DNA of 46,913 nucleotides, from assembly GCA_000434235.1 (NCBI GenBank), contig FR892008.1:1-46913 (forward strand), written 5' to 3'. A program made the position numbers and the translations under genes. Under the pieces are notes generated by a model that had not been told where the DNA came from, made no database searches, and saw only the letters and a program-made list of their open reading frames with translations. Shown here piece after piece: positions 32,793 through 41,935 of this stretch; the stretch's first letter is position 1, and every line of letters starts with the position of its first letter. Origin of the DNA: Alistipes sp. CAG:268 (lineage in GTDB: Bacteria; Bacteroidota; Bacteroidia; Bacteroidales; Rikenellaceae).

Positions 32793-33917
32793 ATGAAGAA
32801 TCGCATCTTTTTTCTCCTGCTCCTGATACCGATGCTCGGCGGATGTTCGGGCGACCGGCCGCAGCCTGTTGCCGGGAAATACGCAACCTTGACGGCCGAA
32901 CTCGGAAGCATGACGCTCCATACGGACTATGCCGCCACGCTGCGGGGTCGCCAGAGCGTGGAAATCCGGCCGCAGGTCGGCGGTATCATTACCGACATAC
33001 TTATTGACGAAGGCGCCGTCGTACGCAAGGGACAGGTGCTTTTCATCATTGACCAGGTTCCCTACCGGGCGGCGCTCGAAACGGCCGAGGCCAATGTAAC
33101 GAGCGCCGAGGCGCGGTTGCAGACCGCGCGGCTGACGAGGGAGAGCAAGGAGGCGCTTTTCCGTGAACGGGTCGTGTCGGATTTCGACGTGCAGATGGCA
33201 CGTAACGAACAGCTCGAGGCCGAGGCGGCCCTGGCTCAGGCCCGGGCTGCGGAGACAAACGCCCGCAACGACCTCTCCTACACCGAGGTGAAGAGTCCCG
33301 TCGACGGTGTGGCGAGCATGATTCCCTACCGTGTCGGGGCGCTCGTAGACAGCAATATCGACGAGCCTCTGGTAACCGTCTCGGACGACGCGCGCATCTA
33401 CGCCTACTTCTCGATGGCCGAAAGCCAGATGCTCGACCTGATTCTGCAGTACGGCTCGCTCGAAGCGGCCCGAGAGCAGATGCCCGATGTCGGACTGCGG
33501 CTCGGCAACGGGGCGATGTACGACCTTGCGGGGCGCATCGACGCCATCAGCGGCACGGTAGACGAAGGGACCGGTGCGGTGCGTCTGCGCGCTGTTTTCG
33601 AGAATCCCGACCATCTGCTGCGCAACGGTGGCAGCGCCTCGGTGTCGGTGCCCACGCACTTCAATGAGTGCATCATCATCCCGCAGTCGGCCACCTATGA
33701 GTTGCAGAACCGCATCTTTGTCTGGAAGGTGGTAAACGGCAAGACCCAGTCGGCGCCCGTCTCCGTCTACAAATACAACGACGGCACCTCCTACATTGTC
33801 GAGTCGGGACTCGACGTGGGAGATGTCATCGTGGCCGAGGGCGCGGGACTGCTGCACGAAGGAATACAGATTACGCCCGCTGCAGGCGATGAATCCGAAA
33901 ACAACGCAGCCCTATGA
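32793..33917 (+). CDS. RND efflux membrane fusion protein (AcrA/MexA type)
   Basis: The 374-residue lipoprotein has the signal FFLLLLIPMLGGCSGD with a lipobox cysteine, a barrel-sandwich/lipoyl half (VEIRPQVGGIITDILIDEGA, VVRKGQVLFIIDQVPYRAAL), a helical hairpin (ETAEANVTSAEARLQTARLT), and the second half DLSYTEVKSPVDGVAS. It joins the inner-membrane pump to the outer-membrane channel. The start at 32793 matches the signal peptide; the upstream frame is non-coding. The last 4 bases overlap the pump gene. Confidence 0.94.
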   Translation: MKNRIFFLLLLIPMLGGCSGDRPQPVAGKYATLTAELGSMTLHTDYAATLRGRQSVEIRPQVGGIITDILIDEGAVVRKGQVLFIIDQVPYRAALETAEANVTSAEARLQTARLTRESKEALFRERVVSDFDVQMARNEQLEAEAALAQARAAETNARNDLSYTEVKSPVDGVASMIPYRVGALVDSNIDEPLVTVSDDARIYAYFSMAESQMLDLILQYGSLEAAREQMPDVGLRLGNGAMYDLAGRIDAISGTVDEGTGAVRLRAVFENPDHLLRNGGSASVSVPTHFNECIIIPQSATYELQNRIFVWKVVNGKTQSAPVSVYKYNDGTSYIVESGLDVGDVIVAEGAGLLHEGIQITPAAGDESENNAAL

Positions 33918-36900
33918 CCATCCGCACCTTTATCGAACGGCCCATTCTGGCCGGAGTCATCTCGGTGGTGATTCTTATCGTGGGGCTCATCGGTCTTTCG
34001 CAGCTGCCCATCGAGCAGTTCCCCGAAATCGCACCCCCGACCGTCAGCGTCTCGGCCACCTATACCGGTGCCAATGCCGAGACCGTACAGAAGAGTGTCG
34101 TCGTACCGCTGGAGGAGGCGCTCAACGGCGTGGAGAACATGATGTACATGACCTCCACGGCGTCGAACAACGGTTCGGCCAAGATTTCTGTCTTCTTCCG
34201 CCAGGGGACCGACCCCGACATGGCGACGGTCAACGTCCAGAACCGCATCGCCACGGCGCAGGGACTGCTCCCGGCCGAAGTCACGAAGAGCGGCATCACT
34301 GTGCGCAAGCGCCAGACGAGCAACATCAAGCAGCTGGCCGTATACAGCCCCGACGACTCGTTCGACGAGGCTTTTCTGACCAACTACATGAAGATCAACA
34401 TCGAACCGCGCCTGTCGCGTATTGCCGGCGTAGGCGAGGTGAACGTCTTCGGCTACGAATACTCGATGCGCATCTGGCTCGACCCGGCCAAGATGCAGAA
34501 ATACGGACTGGTGCCTTCGGACATCACCACCGTGCTCGACGAACAGAACGTCGAGGCTCCGACTGGAACCTTGGGCGCCGAATCGGAGAACACGTTTCAA
34601 TATGTACTGAAATACCGCGGCCGTTACGAGCATGAGGCAGACTATGAAAACATGGTCATCAAGTCGCTGCCCGACGGCGAGGTGTTGCGGCTGAAGGATG
34701 TGGCCACGGTCGAACTCGGAACCCGGGCATACGACTACATCAACGAGGTGAATGGCCATCCGGGCTGCAACATCATGATTGCCCAGACTTCCGGGTCGAA
34801 TGCCAACGAAATCATCGAGGAGATTGACCGCACGGTGGCGGAAATTTCCAAAACCCTGCCCGAAGGGATCAAGATCGTCGATCTGATGAGTACCAAGGAT
34901 TTCCTCGACGCTTCGATCCGCAGCGTCATCAAAACGCTTATCGAGGCCATCATCCTGGTGGTGCTGGTGGTCTACATCTTCCTGCAGAGTCTGCGTTCGA
35001 CTTTCATCCCGGCGCTCTCGATTATCGTCTCCCTGGTCGGGACCTTCGCCTTCCTATATGCCGCGGGATTCAGCCTCAACATGCTGACACTCTTTGCGCT
35101 GGTGCTGGTCATCGGCACGGTGGTCGATGACGCCATCGTCGTCGTGGAGGCCGTGCAGGCCAAGTTCGACGAGGGGTATCGCTCGGCTTACCGCGCCACG
35201 ATCGACGCCATGGACGGAATCACCTCGGCGCTGGTGACCACGACCTTTGTCTTCATGGCCGTCTTCATTCCCGTGAGCTTCATCGGCGGGACGACCGGTA
35301 CGTTCTACACCCAGTTCGGTCTGACAATGGCCGCCGCCGTGGCCATTTCGCTCATCAACGCCCTCACGCTCAGCCCGGCCCTCTGCGCACTCATCATGAC
35401 CCCGCATCAGAGCGCAGGCGAGGGCCGGCGGCTGAGCTTTTCGTCGCGTTTCCACATTGCGTTCGATGCGGCGTTCCACCGGTTGGTGTCGCGTTACAAG
35501 TTCGGCGTGCTGTTCATGCTGCGCCGCAAGTGGCTGGCCGGTCTGCTGCTTGTTGTGGCGTGCGCGGGCTTCGCGCTTCTCATGTCTACGACCAAGACCG
35601 GTCTAGTGCCCAACGAGGATATGGGAACCGTCTTCATCGACGTGCGCACCTCGCCCGGTAACAGCACCCGGCAGACCCGCATCGTCATGGAGCAGGTGGA
35701 CAGCTGCCTGCGTACGATCCCCCAGATCGAGCTCCAGTCCAATACCACCGGCAACTCGATGCTGAGCGGACAGGGAGCCTGCAACGGCATGTTCACCATC
35801 CGGCTGAAGGATTGGAGTGAACGTACGGACCGGGAGGACGCCATCGATGCCGTGATGGATGAAATCAGCCGCCGTACGGCCTTCATCACCAGCGCCGACA
35901 TCATGCCCTTCACGCGCCCGATGATTCCGGGCTACGGTGTGAGCAGCGGTTTCGAAGTCTATGTCCAGGACCAGAAGGGCGGCACGACCGAGGATCTGCT
36001 GAAATACACCCGGCAGTTCATCGAGGCGCTGAACCAACGCCCCGAGATCGGACGCGCCACCACATCGTTCGACACCAAGTTCCCGCAGTATCTGGTCGAG
36101 GTTGACGCCGCCCGCTGCAAACGCAACGGCGTCTCCCCAGCCGACGTGTTGAGCACCCTGTCGGGCTACATCGGCGGCAACTACGCCTCGAACATGAACC
36201 GCTTTTCGAAGCTCTACCGCGTGATGGTGCAGGCGCCGCCCGAGTACCGCCTCGACACCGAATCGCTGAACAACATCTTCGTGCGCAACGATGCGGGCGA
36301 GATGTCGCCCATCGCGCAGTATCTGACCCTGACGCGCGTCTACGGATCGGAGATCCTGACCCGTTTCAACCTCTTCTCCTCGATTCAGGTCAACGGCACC
36401 CCGGCCACGGGCTACAGCTCCGGACAGGCCATCGAGGCGGTGCGCGAGGTGGCTGCCGCGACGCTCCCGACCGGTTACGGCTTCGAGTTCGGCGGCATGT
36501 CGCGCGAAGAGTCCTCGACGGGTAATACCACGACGCTCGTCTTCGTCATCTGCGTGGTATTCATCTATCTGATTCTCTGTGCGCTGTACGAAAGTCTCTT
36601 CATCCCGCTGGCCGTGATCCTCTCCGTGCCGTTCGGCCTGGCGGGCAGCTTCCTCTTTGCCCGGATGTTCGGGCTCGAGAACAACATCTACCTCCAGACG
36701 GGTCTTATCATGCTGATTGGCCTGTTGTCGAAGACGGCCATCCTTCTGACGGAGTATGCCGCCGAGCGACGGCAGCATGGCATGAGCATCGCCCAGGCTG
36801 CCATCTCGGCTGCCAAGGTCCGGCTGCGCCCGATTCTGATGACCTCGCTGACGATGATTTTCGGCATGTTGCCGCTGATGTTCGCGTCGGGTGTCGGAGC

Positions 36901-37087
36901 CAACGGCAATGCGTCCATCGGTGTGGGAACCGTCGGCGGCATGCTGATTGGCACGATTGCCCTGCTGTTCATCGTTCCGCCCCTGTTCATGATCTTCCAA
37001 TACCTGCAGGAGCGGTGGATGCCCGGCAGAAACCTCGCAGAGTCCGACCCCGAATCTGTCCAACCGGAATCAAAATCTCGCGCATGA
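33914..37087 (+). CDS. RND multidrug efflux pump (AcrB/MexB, HAE1 family)
   Basis: The 1057-residue transporter has the normal length and features of HAE1 pumps: the N-terminal FIERPILAGVISVVILIVGL, the TM4 charged motif in LVIGTVVDDAIVVVEAVQAK (two Asp needed for proton transfer), two large periplasmic loops, and the C-terminal TAILLTEYAAERRQHGMSIA with TSLTMIFGMLPLMFASG. It exports amphiphilic compounds using the proton gradient. It is the middle gene of a three-gene operon with 4-base overlaps on both sides. Nothing appears broken. Confidence 0.97.
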   Translation: MTIRTFIERPILAGVISVVILIVGLIGLSQLPIEQFPEIAPPTVSVSATYTGANAETVQKSVVVPLEEALNGVENMMYMTSTASNNGSAKISVFFRQGTDPDMATVNVQNRIATAQGLLPAEVTKSGITVRKRQTSNIKQLAVYSPDDSFDEAFLTNYMKINIEPRLSRIAGVGEVNVFGYEYSMRIWLDPAKMQKYGLVPSDITTVLDEQNVEAPTGTLGAESENTFQYVLKYRGRYEHEADYENMVIKSLPDGEVLRLKDVATVELGTRAYDYINEVNGHPGCNIMIAQTSGSNANEIIEEIDRTVAEISKTLPEGIKIVDLMSTKDFLDASIRSVIKTLIEAIILVVLVVYIFLQSLRSTFIPALSIIVSLVGTFAFLYAAGFSLNMLTLFALVLVIGTVVDDAIVVVEAVQAKFDEGYRSAYRATIDAMDGITSALVTTTFVFMAVFIPVSFIGGTTGTFYTQFGLTMAAAVAISLINALTLSPALCALIMTPHQSAGEGRRLSFSSRFHIAFDAAFHRLVSRYKFGVLFMLRRKWLAGLLLVVACAGFALLMSTTKTGLVPNEDMGTVFIDVRTSPGNSTRQTRIVMEQVDSCLRTIPQIELQSNTTGNSMLSGQGACNGMFTIRLKDWSERTDREDAIDAVMDEISRRTAFITSADIMPFTRPMIPGYGVSSGFEVYVQDQKGGTTEDLLKYTRQFIEALNQRPEIGRATTSFDTKFPQYLVEVDAARCKRNGVSPADVLSTLSGYIGGNYASNMNRFSKLYRVMVQAPPEYRLDTESLNNIFVRNDAGEMSPIAQYLTLTRVYGSEILTRFNLFSSIQVNGTPATGYSSGQAIEAVREVAAATLPTGYGFEFGGMSREESSTGNTTTLVFVICVVFIYLILCALYESLFIPLAVILSVPFGLAGSFLFARMFGLENNIYLQTGLIMLIGLLSKTAILLTEYAAERRQHGMSIAQAAISAAKVRLRPILMTSLTMIFGMLPLMFASGVGANGNASIGVGTVGGMLIGTIALLFIVPPLFMIFQYLQERWMPGRNLAESDPESVQPESKSRA

Positions 37088-38445
37088 AACGAATCGTCAT
37101 GGCATTGTGCCTGCTCGCGGGGCTGGGCAGCTGCCAGATATATCGAACCTATCAGCGCCCCGAACTGCCTGAGATCGACAGCCTTTTCCGGCAGCCCGTG
37201 CAGGGAGCAGACACGACGTCGCTCGCCGACCTCACCTGGCGGGAGCTCTTCACCGATTCCCGACTGCAACGGCTCATCGACTCGGGAATCATGAACAACA
37301 GCGACTTGCAGATTGCACGGCTGCGTGTGGCGGAGGCCCGGGCCTCGCTCACGGCCTCGCGGCTGGCTTACCTTCCCTCCCTGTCGCTTACCCCGCAGGG
37401 AGCAGTCAATGCGCCGGAGCATGCGCCGACGACCCGCACCTACGATTTGGCAGCTGCAGCCGAATGGGAGGTAGACCTCTTCGGAAAACTGCTCAACGAG
37501 AAGCGCGGGGCTGCAGCTGCGTTGGCCGGGCAGGAGGCTTACCGCCAGGCGGTCGAGACGCAGCTTGTGGCGACCATAGCCAACAGCTACTATACGCTGC
37601 TGATGTTGGACCGGCAGATGGAAATCACGCGCAGCACGTCGGAAATCTGGGCCGAGAACGTGCGGGTCATGGAGGCACTCAAACGGGCCGGCCAGACGAC
37701 CGAGATGGCCGTGGCGCAGACCGCGGCGGAACAGGCGTCGGTCGAGGCGTCGGTGCTTGCGCTCGAGCGTCAGATTCTCCAGACGGAGAATGCGCTCTGC
37801 GTGCTGCTCGGCACAACACCCCGGGCGATCGACCGCACCTCGCTCGACGAACAGCAGTTCCCGGATTCGCTCTCGACAGGCATTCCGTTGCAGCTTTTGA
37901 GCCGGCGTCCGGACGTTCGCCAAAGCGAAGCAACCCTGGCGACTGCCTTCTACGCCACGAATACGGCCCGCTCGGCATTCTATCCGTCGATTACGCTCGG
38001 CGGCACCGCCGGGTGGACCAACGCCGCGGGGGCGGCCATCTCCAATCCGGGGCAATGGCTGTTCACGGCCGTCGGCTCATTGGTCGAGCCGCTCTTCACG
38101 CGGGGCCGGAACCGTGCGAATCTGAAAATCGCCCGGGCCCAGCAGGAGGAGGCGTTGGTGAACTTCCGTCAGAGCCTCCTGACGGCCGGGGCGGAGGTGA
38201 ACGACGCACTGGTGCAGTGGCAGACGGCCCGGCGTCGCCTTGAACTGGACAATCGGCAGATCGAGGCCTTGCGCTCTGCCCTGCGCAGCTCGGAACTGCT
38301 GATGCAGCACAGCTCGCAAAACTACCTCGAAGTCCTGACGGCCCAGCAATCGCTGCTTCAGGCCGAACTCGATGCCGCATCCGACCGGTTCGACGAGATT
38401 CAGGGTGTCATCAACCTCTACCACGCCCTCGGAGGCGGATATTGA
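37084..38445 (+). CDS. Outer membrane efflux channel (TolC/NodT family lipoprotein)
   Basis: The 453-residue protein has a lipoprotein signal (MALCLLAGLGSCQIYRTYQR), two OEP repeats with long helices (LQIARLRVAEARASLTASRL and NYLEVLTAQQSLLQAELDAA) and the family motif SRRPDVRQSEATLATAFY. It forms the trimeric channel that completes the RND efflux system. The start overlaps the pump stop as ATGA. It ends the operon; just after it the DNA becomes remnants of a mobile element. Confidence 0.95.
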   Translation: MKRIVMALCLLAGLGSCQIYRTYQRPELPEIDSLFRQPVQGADTTSLADLTWRELFTDSRLQRLIDSGIMNNSDLQIARLRVAEARASLTASRLAYLPSLSLTPQGAVNAPEHAPTTRTYDLAAAAEWEVDLFGKLLNEKRGAAAALAGQEAYRQAVETQLVATIANSYYTLLMLDRQMEITRSTSEIWAENVRVMEALKRAGQTTEMAVAQTAAEQASVEASVLALERQILQTENALCVLLGTTPRAIDRTSLDEQQFPDSLSTGIPLQLLSRRPDVRQSEATLATAFYATNTARSAFYPSITLGGTAGWTNAAGAAISNPGQWLFTAVGSLVEPLFTRGRNRANLKIARAQQEEALVNFRQSLLTAGAEVNDALVQWQTARRRLELDNRQIEALRSALRSSELLMQHSSQNYLEVLTAQQSLLQAELDAASDRFDEIQGVINLYHALGGGY

Positions 38446-38517
38446 GTTTGCAGGTGAAAAATAATATGCAATAGCAACTATTTTGAAACTTTCTTTGCCG
38501 CAAAAGAAGAAAACAGC

Positions 38518-38577
38518 ATGTCGGAAGAATTACTGGTAACGAGCATCGGGAAACTGCGCAACCTGTTGCCCCGCCCC
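38518..38577 (+). pseudogene. Possible 5' stub of a truncated gene
   Basis: An ATG at 38518 opens a short frame reading MSEELLVTSIGKLRNLLPRP, which looks protein-like and then runs into the antisense of the mob accessory remnant. It may be the start of a gene cut by the insertion or deletion that left the mob debris. I do not recognise it. Confidence 0.25.
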
Positions 38578-39180
38578 TCATCAGCACATAGCGATACTTC
38601 AGGTCGTTGTCATACCGGCTGCGGCCAGGCCACCTCTTCAGGTAGAGTTCGGCTGACTGCGCAACGATCACGATAAACATCGACATGAAGAGCCTGGAGT
38701 TGCGGGTTGCGTCCCGTGAGAACGAGAAGACGATCGGAGATCGCATGCAGCCGCTGTTCGATCCGATGGCCCCGTTCCTGCTGTGCCTCGCTTACCCTTG
38801 TCTGGGTCTGTTCCAGTTGCAGAATCAGAATTTACAGCTGCTATGGTTGCTGCCGGTTGAGATCGGGCCTCGGCCTGCTCCGTGTGGAGTGTCTTGATAA
38901 GGGTCTACTTCAACTCTTCATACATCTCGAAGGAGAGCTCCAGAATGTTCTCATTCATTATCTTTCGTATTTTAGGTTGGTTATCCGATTTTGCGGGAAC
39001 GTGCCTCCATGCGGCGCTTGCGCTCCACCACCTCCCGCTGCGGAGAAGGGATACCGGCCGCACGGGTCAGGGCACGGAGCTTGAAGTTGCAGGAGGTGTT
39101 GCACCGCAAGGTGATGCGGTACTCCTGTTTCCGGGCGCGTCCCAAAGGCGGACGGCCCCCTTTTTCGGTGTGTTCATGGA
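38575..39180 (-). pseudogene. Collapsed mob operon (accessory gene, relaxase, mobC pieces)
   Basis: Three pieces match the mob operon at 23968-26037 in order. About 38578-39005 matches the accessory gene, including SRLFMSMFIVIVAQSAELYL and YDNDLKYRYVLM. About 39000-39050 matches the relaxase C-terminus and its Gly-rich linker. About 39050-39178 matches the first half of mobC (the GRARKQEYRITLRC and NFKLRAL codons). Most of the relaxase and half of mobC are deleted, and the accessory frame is broken. This is a dead third copy of the module. Confidence 0.75.
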
Positions 39181-39239
39181 TTGGAATTTTTGAGTTGAGA
39201 CCATCGGGATAGGGCCTTGCGGCCGGTTTTTGGCTGACA
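39181..39239. repeat. Second copy of the mobC upstream / candidate oriT sequence
   Basis: Identical over 59 bases to 26041-26099, in the same orientation, although the genes next to it have decayed. Confidence 0.7.
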
Positions 39240-39321
39240 GAAACGCAACCTTGCCTCCCTTATCATTCCTCCCTTGGGTCGTAACTTCGGTTTTCGGGAT
39301 TCAGCCTTTACCCCTTCCGAA

Positions 39322-39735
39322 TCATTCCGAAACCGTCTGCGGGTAATCCAAAAAGAGATACGCGTGGTCGATCATCTGGCTGCGGGGACACCGACGGGTC
39401 AATTCGGCGAGGGTGTGACGTCCCGTTTCGTCGTTGTCCAGAAAGGCATGGACCGTCGGATGCCGTTCGAGGAAAGAGAGCGCCTTCGGCAGATTGACCA
39501 CCGGGTTCAGCACCGCGGCGTCGATACCGAGCGGTGCGGAGTGCTTCATCGAGAGACAGGCGAGGAAGTCCATGAACCCCTCGAAGACGATCACCCTGTC
39601 GGCCTGGTGGTCGATGGTCGTTATCTGTTTGGGCGAGGAGCTCCCCTTGAAGCGTTCGGACCGCAGCTCCCAGCCTCCGCAGTCATTCCGGAGGCCGATG
39701 GCGAAAAAGCAGCGGCAGCGAACCTGGTAGCGCAC
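39322..39735 (-). pseudogene. Toprim-domain fragment of a mobile-element primase
   Basis: The fragment of about 137 residues carries Toprim motifs: VIVFEGFMDFLACLS (catalytic Glu) and HAFLDNDETGRHTLAELTRR (D-x-D). Such domains occur in primase-like proteins of Bacteroidales mobilizable elements, where they normally form the C-terminal half of a protein of over 300 residues with an N-terminal zinc finger. Here the N-terminal part is missing and the first residues do not look native. It sits among mob remnants, so it is a piece of the same dead element. Confidence 0.7.
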
Positions 39736-39870
39736 TTCCCGACATTAAGCCGCCGCAATCCCGGGCACAATGCCGCATGAGGCAAGGTCTCCGAGCAGCG
39801 CCGGATGGCGCAGCGGGCCAGATATTCCCGGATGGGGATCCGGGGAGAATATGGGAAAGAAAGGTTGCCC

Positions 39871-39925
39871 TCTTACAACGTTCTTACAGGACAGTCGGTG
39901 CCGTAAGTCCGTAAGCGTTGTAAGA
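39871..39925. repeat. Imperfect long inverted repeat
   Basis: TCTTACAACG pairs with CGTTGTAAGA, and inside it CTTAC-A-GGAC pairs with GTCC-GTAAG. The CTTAC/GTAAG unit recurs four times. It may be a protein-binding site or a transcript hairpin of the dead element. Confidence 0.5.
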
Positions 39926-39995
39926 TTCAGCAAGAGGATTTGTAAGAAATTAGGAGACAGAGAATAAGCCGGATGTATCTCCGTCTCCAACGATC

Positions 39996-40196
39996 TTACA
40001 GGCCGGAGACATCGTTCAGCAGTTCATCAAGCAGTTTCCGGGTGACGGTATAGGTCCGTGCCGTCTTGCTCTCCTGGCATTGGGTCGGCCCGTTGTAGGT
40101 GATCGTATAGCGCTGGTAGCAGGTCGGAGGTGCCGGCCGCAGCTGCCAGCTCTCGGTCAGTGTCCGCCGCAAACAGGAGATCAGCGACAGAGTCAA
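39996..40196 (-). pseudogene. Short C-terminal piece of an unrecognised protein
   Basis: The frame reads LSLISCLRRTLTESWQLRPA, then YTITYNGPTQC and TVTRKLLDELLNDVSGL before the stop at 39996. It looks like a protein end rather than a whole gene; the frame continues open upstream for only a few codons. I do not recognise it. Confidence 0.35.
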
Positions 40197-40302
40197 TCGA
40201 TACGCCTCGGGCAGATGGCCCAGTCGCCATCCGAAAAGTGTGTGGGCATCGTCGCCTGATCCGCAAAACCGGACACGGCATGCCCCGTCGGCCGCAACTC
40301 CG

Positions 40303-41505
40303 TCAGTCCATGTGCAGGGCCTCCATGAAGCGCCTGATCGTCTCCGGATTGCCCGTGTGTTTGCCTTCGTCTTCGCTGATCTTGCACGTCTCGTTATAGA
40401 AGGGCCACGATTCCGTAATCTTTGCGGCGATGAGCTTGATCACGATATTGAGCGGCCGGACCCCCTCGAAATCATTGGTTATGTGCGTGCCTATGCCGAA
40501 AGAGGGCTGGCAATAGTCTTTGGCATACTGTTGGATCCGGATGGCTGCGGACGTGTCGAGGGCGTTGCTGAACACGACCTGCTTCGTCCGGGGATCGATT
40601 CCCAGCGAACGGTATTTCCCGACAATCCTCATGAGCTGCTCGTAATTGTCCCCGCTGTCGATGCGCAGGCCCTTGAACTGGTTCGCAAAATCCTCGGAAA
40701 AGTTCAGGCTGAAGATATCCCATCCGAAACTGTCATAGAGGAAGAGCCCCAGCGCCCCGCGGAAGGTGTTGCGCCACAGGTTCATGGCCATGTGGTTGGC
40801 CATCTGCGGACCGTACATGCCGCCAATGGCGCAGATGAATTCATGCGCCATCGTGCCGATCGGCAGCAGGTCGTACTTCATCGCCAGATGCACATTGCTC
40901 GTTCCGACGAAGCGGCCGGTCCCGTTCGATGCCCCTTGACAGCTCTTCAGGGCGGATATGGCGGTATCCTGCGCCTGATAGGAAGCCCGGCGGCGTGTTC
41001 CGAAATCACTGAATACGCACCCGGCATCCAACAGCCGCCGGCCCTTTTCGGCGGTCTTGTCGTAATAGACCCGATAGTCGAAGCGCCGGTCGGCGCCGGT
41101 CATCATGTAATAGAGTTCGGAGATGATGGCAAGGAGCTTCACCTCCAGCAGAATGGTCTCCGACCAGCAGCCTTCGATATCCAGGTGCAGATGCCCCTGC
41201 CCGTCCTGCCGGACCCTGACCCATCGGTGGTCGAACCGGAAACCCTTCAGATAGGTATAGAACCAGGAGGGGATGAAGCGGCACCGACGTTTCATGAAGT
41301 CGATCTCCTCATCGGTTATGATGACCGACTCCAGCATCAGGATCTGCTCCTCGAGCGCCTGTGCGAATCCAGCCGGATAGACGGTATCATCCCTGTCCGT
41401 AAATGCATATTTCACACGTGCTCTGGGAAAGTTGTCGATAACGGCACAGCACATGGTGAACTTGTAAAGGTCATCGTCGGTAAAATGGTTTATGATCTGT
41501 CTCAT
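40303..41505 (-). CDS. pncB: Nicotinate phosphoribosyltransferase
   Basis: PncB converts nicotinate and PRPP to nicotinate mononucleotide in NAD salvage. The 400-residue protein has the usual length and motifs: IINHFTDDDLYKFTMCCAVI at the N-terminus, SDFGTRRRASY (substrate loop), GTSNVHLAMKYDLLPIGTMA with the autophosphorylated His region HEFI, and the PRPP-site GLRIDSGDNYE and FSNALD. The start at 41505 fits MRQIINHF. It has a long leader with a strong hairpin. It is a core gene; the mobile-element debris ends just beyond its 3' end. Confidence 0.96.
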   Translation of the reverse strand: MRQIINHFTDDDLYKFTMCCAVIDNFPRARVKYAFTDRDDTVYPAGFAQALEEQILMLESVIITDEEIDFMKRRCRFIPSWFYTYLKGFRFDHRWVRVRQDGQGHLHLDIEGCWSETILLEVKLLAIISELYYMMTGADRRFDYRVYYDKTAEKGRRLLDAGCVFSDFGTRRRASYQAQDTAISALKSCQGASNGTGRFVGTSNVHLAMKYDLLPIGTMAHEFICAIGGMYGPQMANHMAMNLWRNTFRGALGLFLYDSFGWDIFSLNFSEDFANQFKGLRIDSGDNYEQLMRIVGKYRSLGIDPRTKQVVFSNALDTSAAIRIQQYAKDYCQPSFGIGTHITNDFEGVRPLNIVIKLIAAKITESWPFYNETCKISEDEGKHTGNPETIRRFMEALHMD

Positions 41506-41529
41506 GGCAATAATGTTTTGATGACAGTC

Positions 41530-41586
41530 GCGGGATGCCCCTTCCGGCCAGGCGGAAAGCCCCCGGCCCCGGCAACAGCATCCCGC
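41530..41586 (-). promoter_or_regulatory. Structured leader of pncB
   Basis: GCGGGATGC (41530-41538) pairs perfectly with GCATCCCGC (41578-41586), and the interior is GC-rich with further pairing (CTTTCCGCC with GGCCGGAAG). It lies 25 bases before the start codon in a leader of about 175 bases. It may control translation or termination. The rest of 41506-41935 shows no gene. Confidence 0.45.
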
Positions 41587-41686
41587 TGCATCGAGGTTCC
41601 CGTTCGTTAGCATTCCGAAGGCCGAAAAGCGCGCGTCGGGCCAGCATGAAACGGCCCGGCAGATCGGCGAAACCGGAAATCGCACA

Positions 41687-41694
41687 CAAATTTA
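41687..41694 (-). promoter_or_regulatory. -7 element of pncB
   Basis: On the minus strand TAAATTTG matches TAnnTTTG, placing the transcript start near 41680. Confidence 0.5.
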
Positions 41695-41879
41695 ACAAAT
41701 TGTCCCGTTTTTTCACCATATGGGAACCGCTATCTGATCATCCCAACCGACAGGAGGCCGCAATACGAAACCGACGGGGCATATTCGGGAAGTTCGACAT
41801 GTTGTCGCAAAAAGGATCTGTCGGACTTTTCGGATAATCTGCGGCTGAAAAAGACAACCGCCCGCACCTCCCGGCATGC

Positions 41880-41887
41880 TATTTTTG
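41880..41887 (+). promoter_or_regulatory. -7 element of the metallophosphoesterase gene
   Basis: TATTTTTG matches TAnnTTTG, 48 bases before the ATG at 41936, and excludes the upstream ATG at 41876. Confidence 0.6.
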
Positions 41888-41935
41888 CGGCATGCCCGTT
41901 CCGGGGAGCGCGGCTGCCATCCAAACCTGTCGAAC

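Larger units (their letters stand above)
39736..40302. other. Remnant region with a long hairpin and an unknown ORF piece
   Basis: There is no intact gene. It holds the imperfect hairpin at 39871-39925 and a short minus-strand frame at 39996-40196. Composition and context fit debris of the mobile element up to the chromosomal pncB. Confidence 0.5.

Noticed and set aside
35603..37063. Long reverse open frame of 486 codons
   Set aside because: It is the complement of the RND pump gene; GC-rich third positions leave such frames open.
40240..41610. Long forward open frame of 456 codons
   Set aside because: It is antisense to pncB, which has all family motifs.
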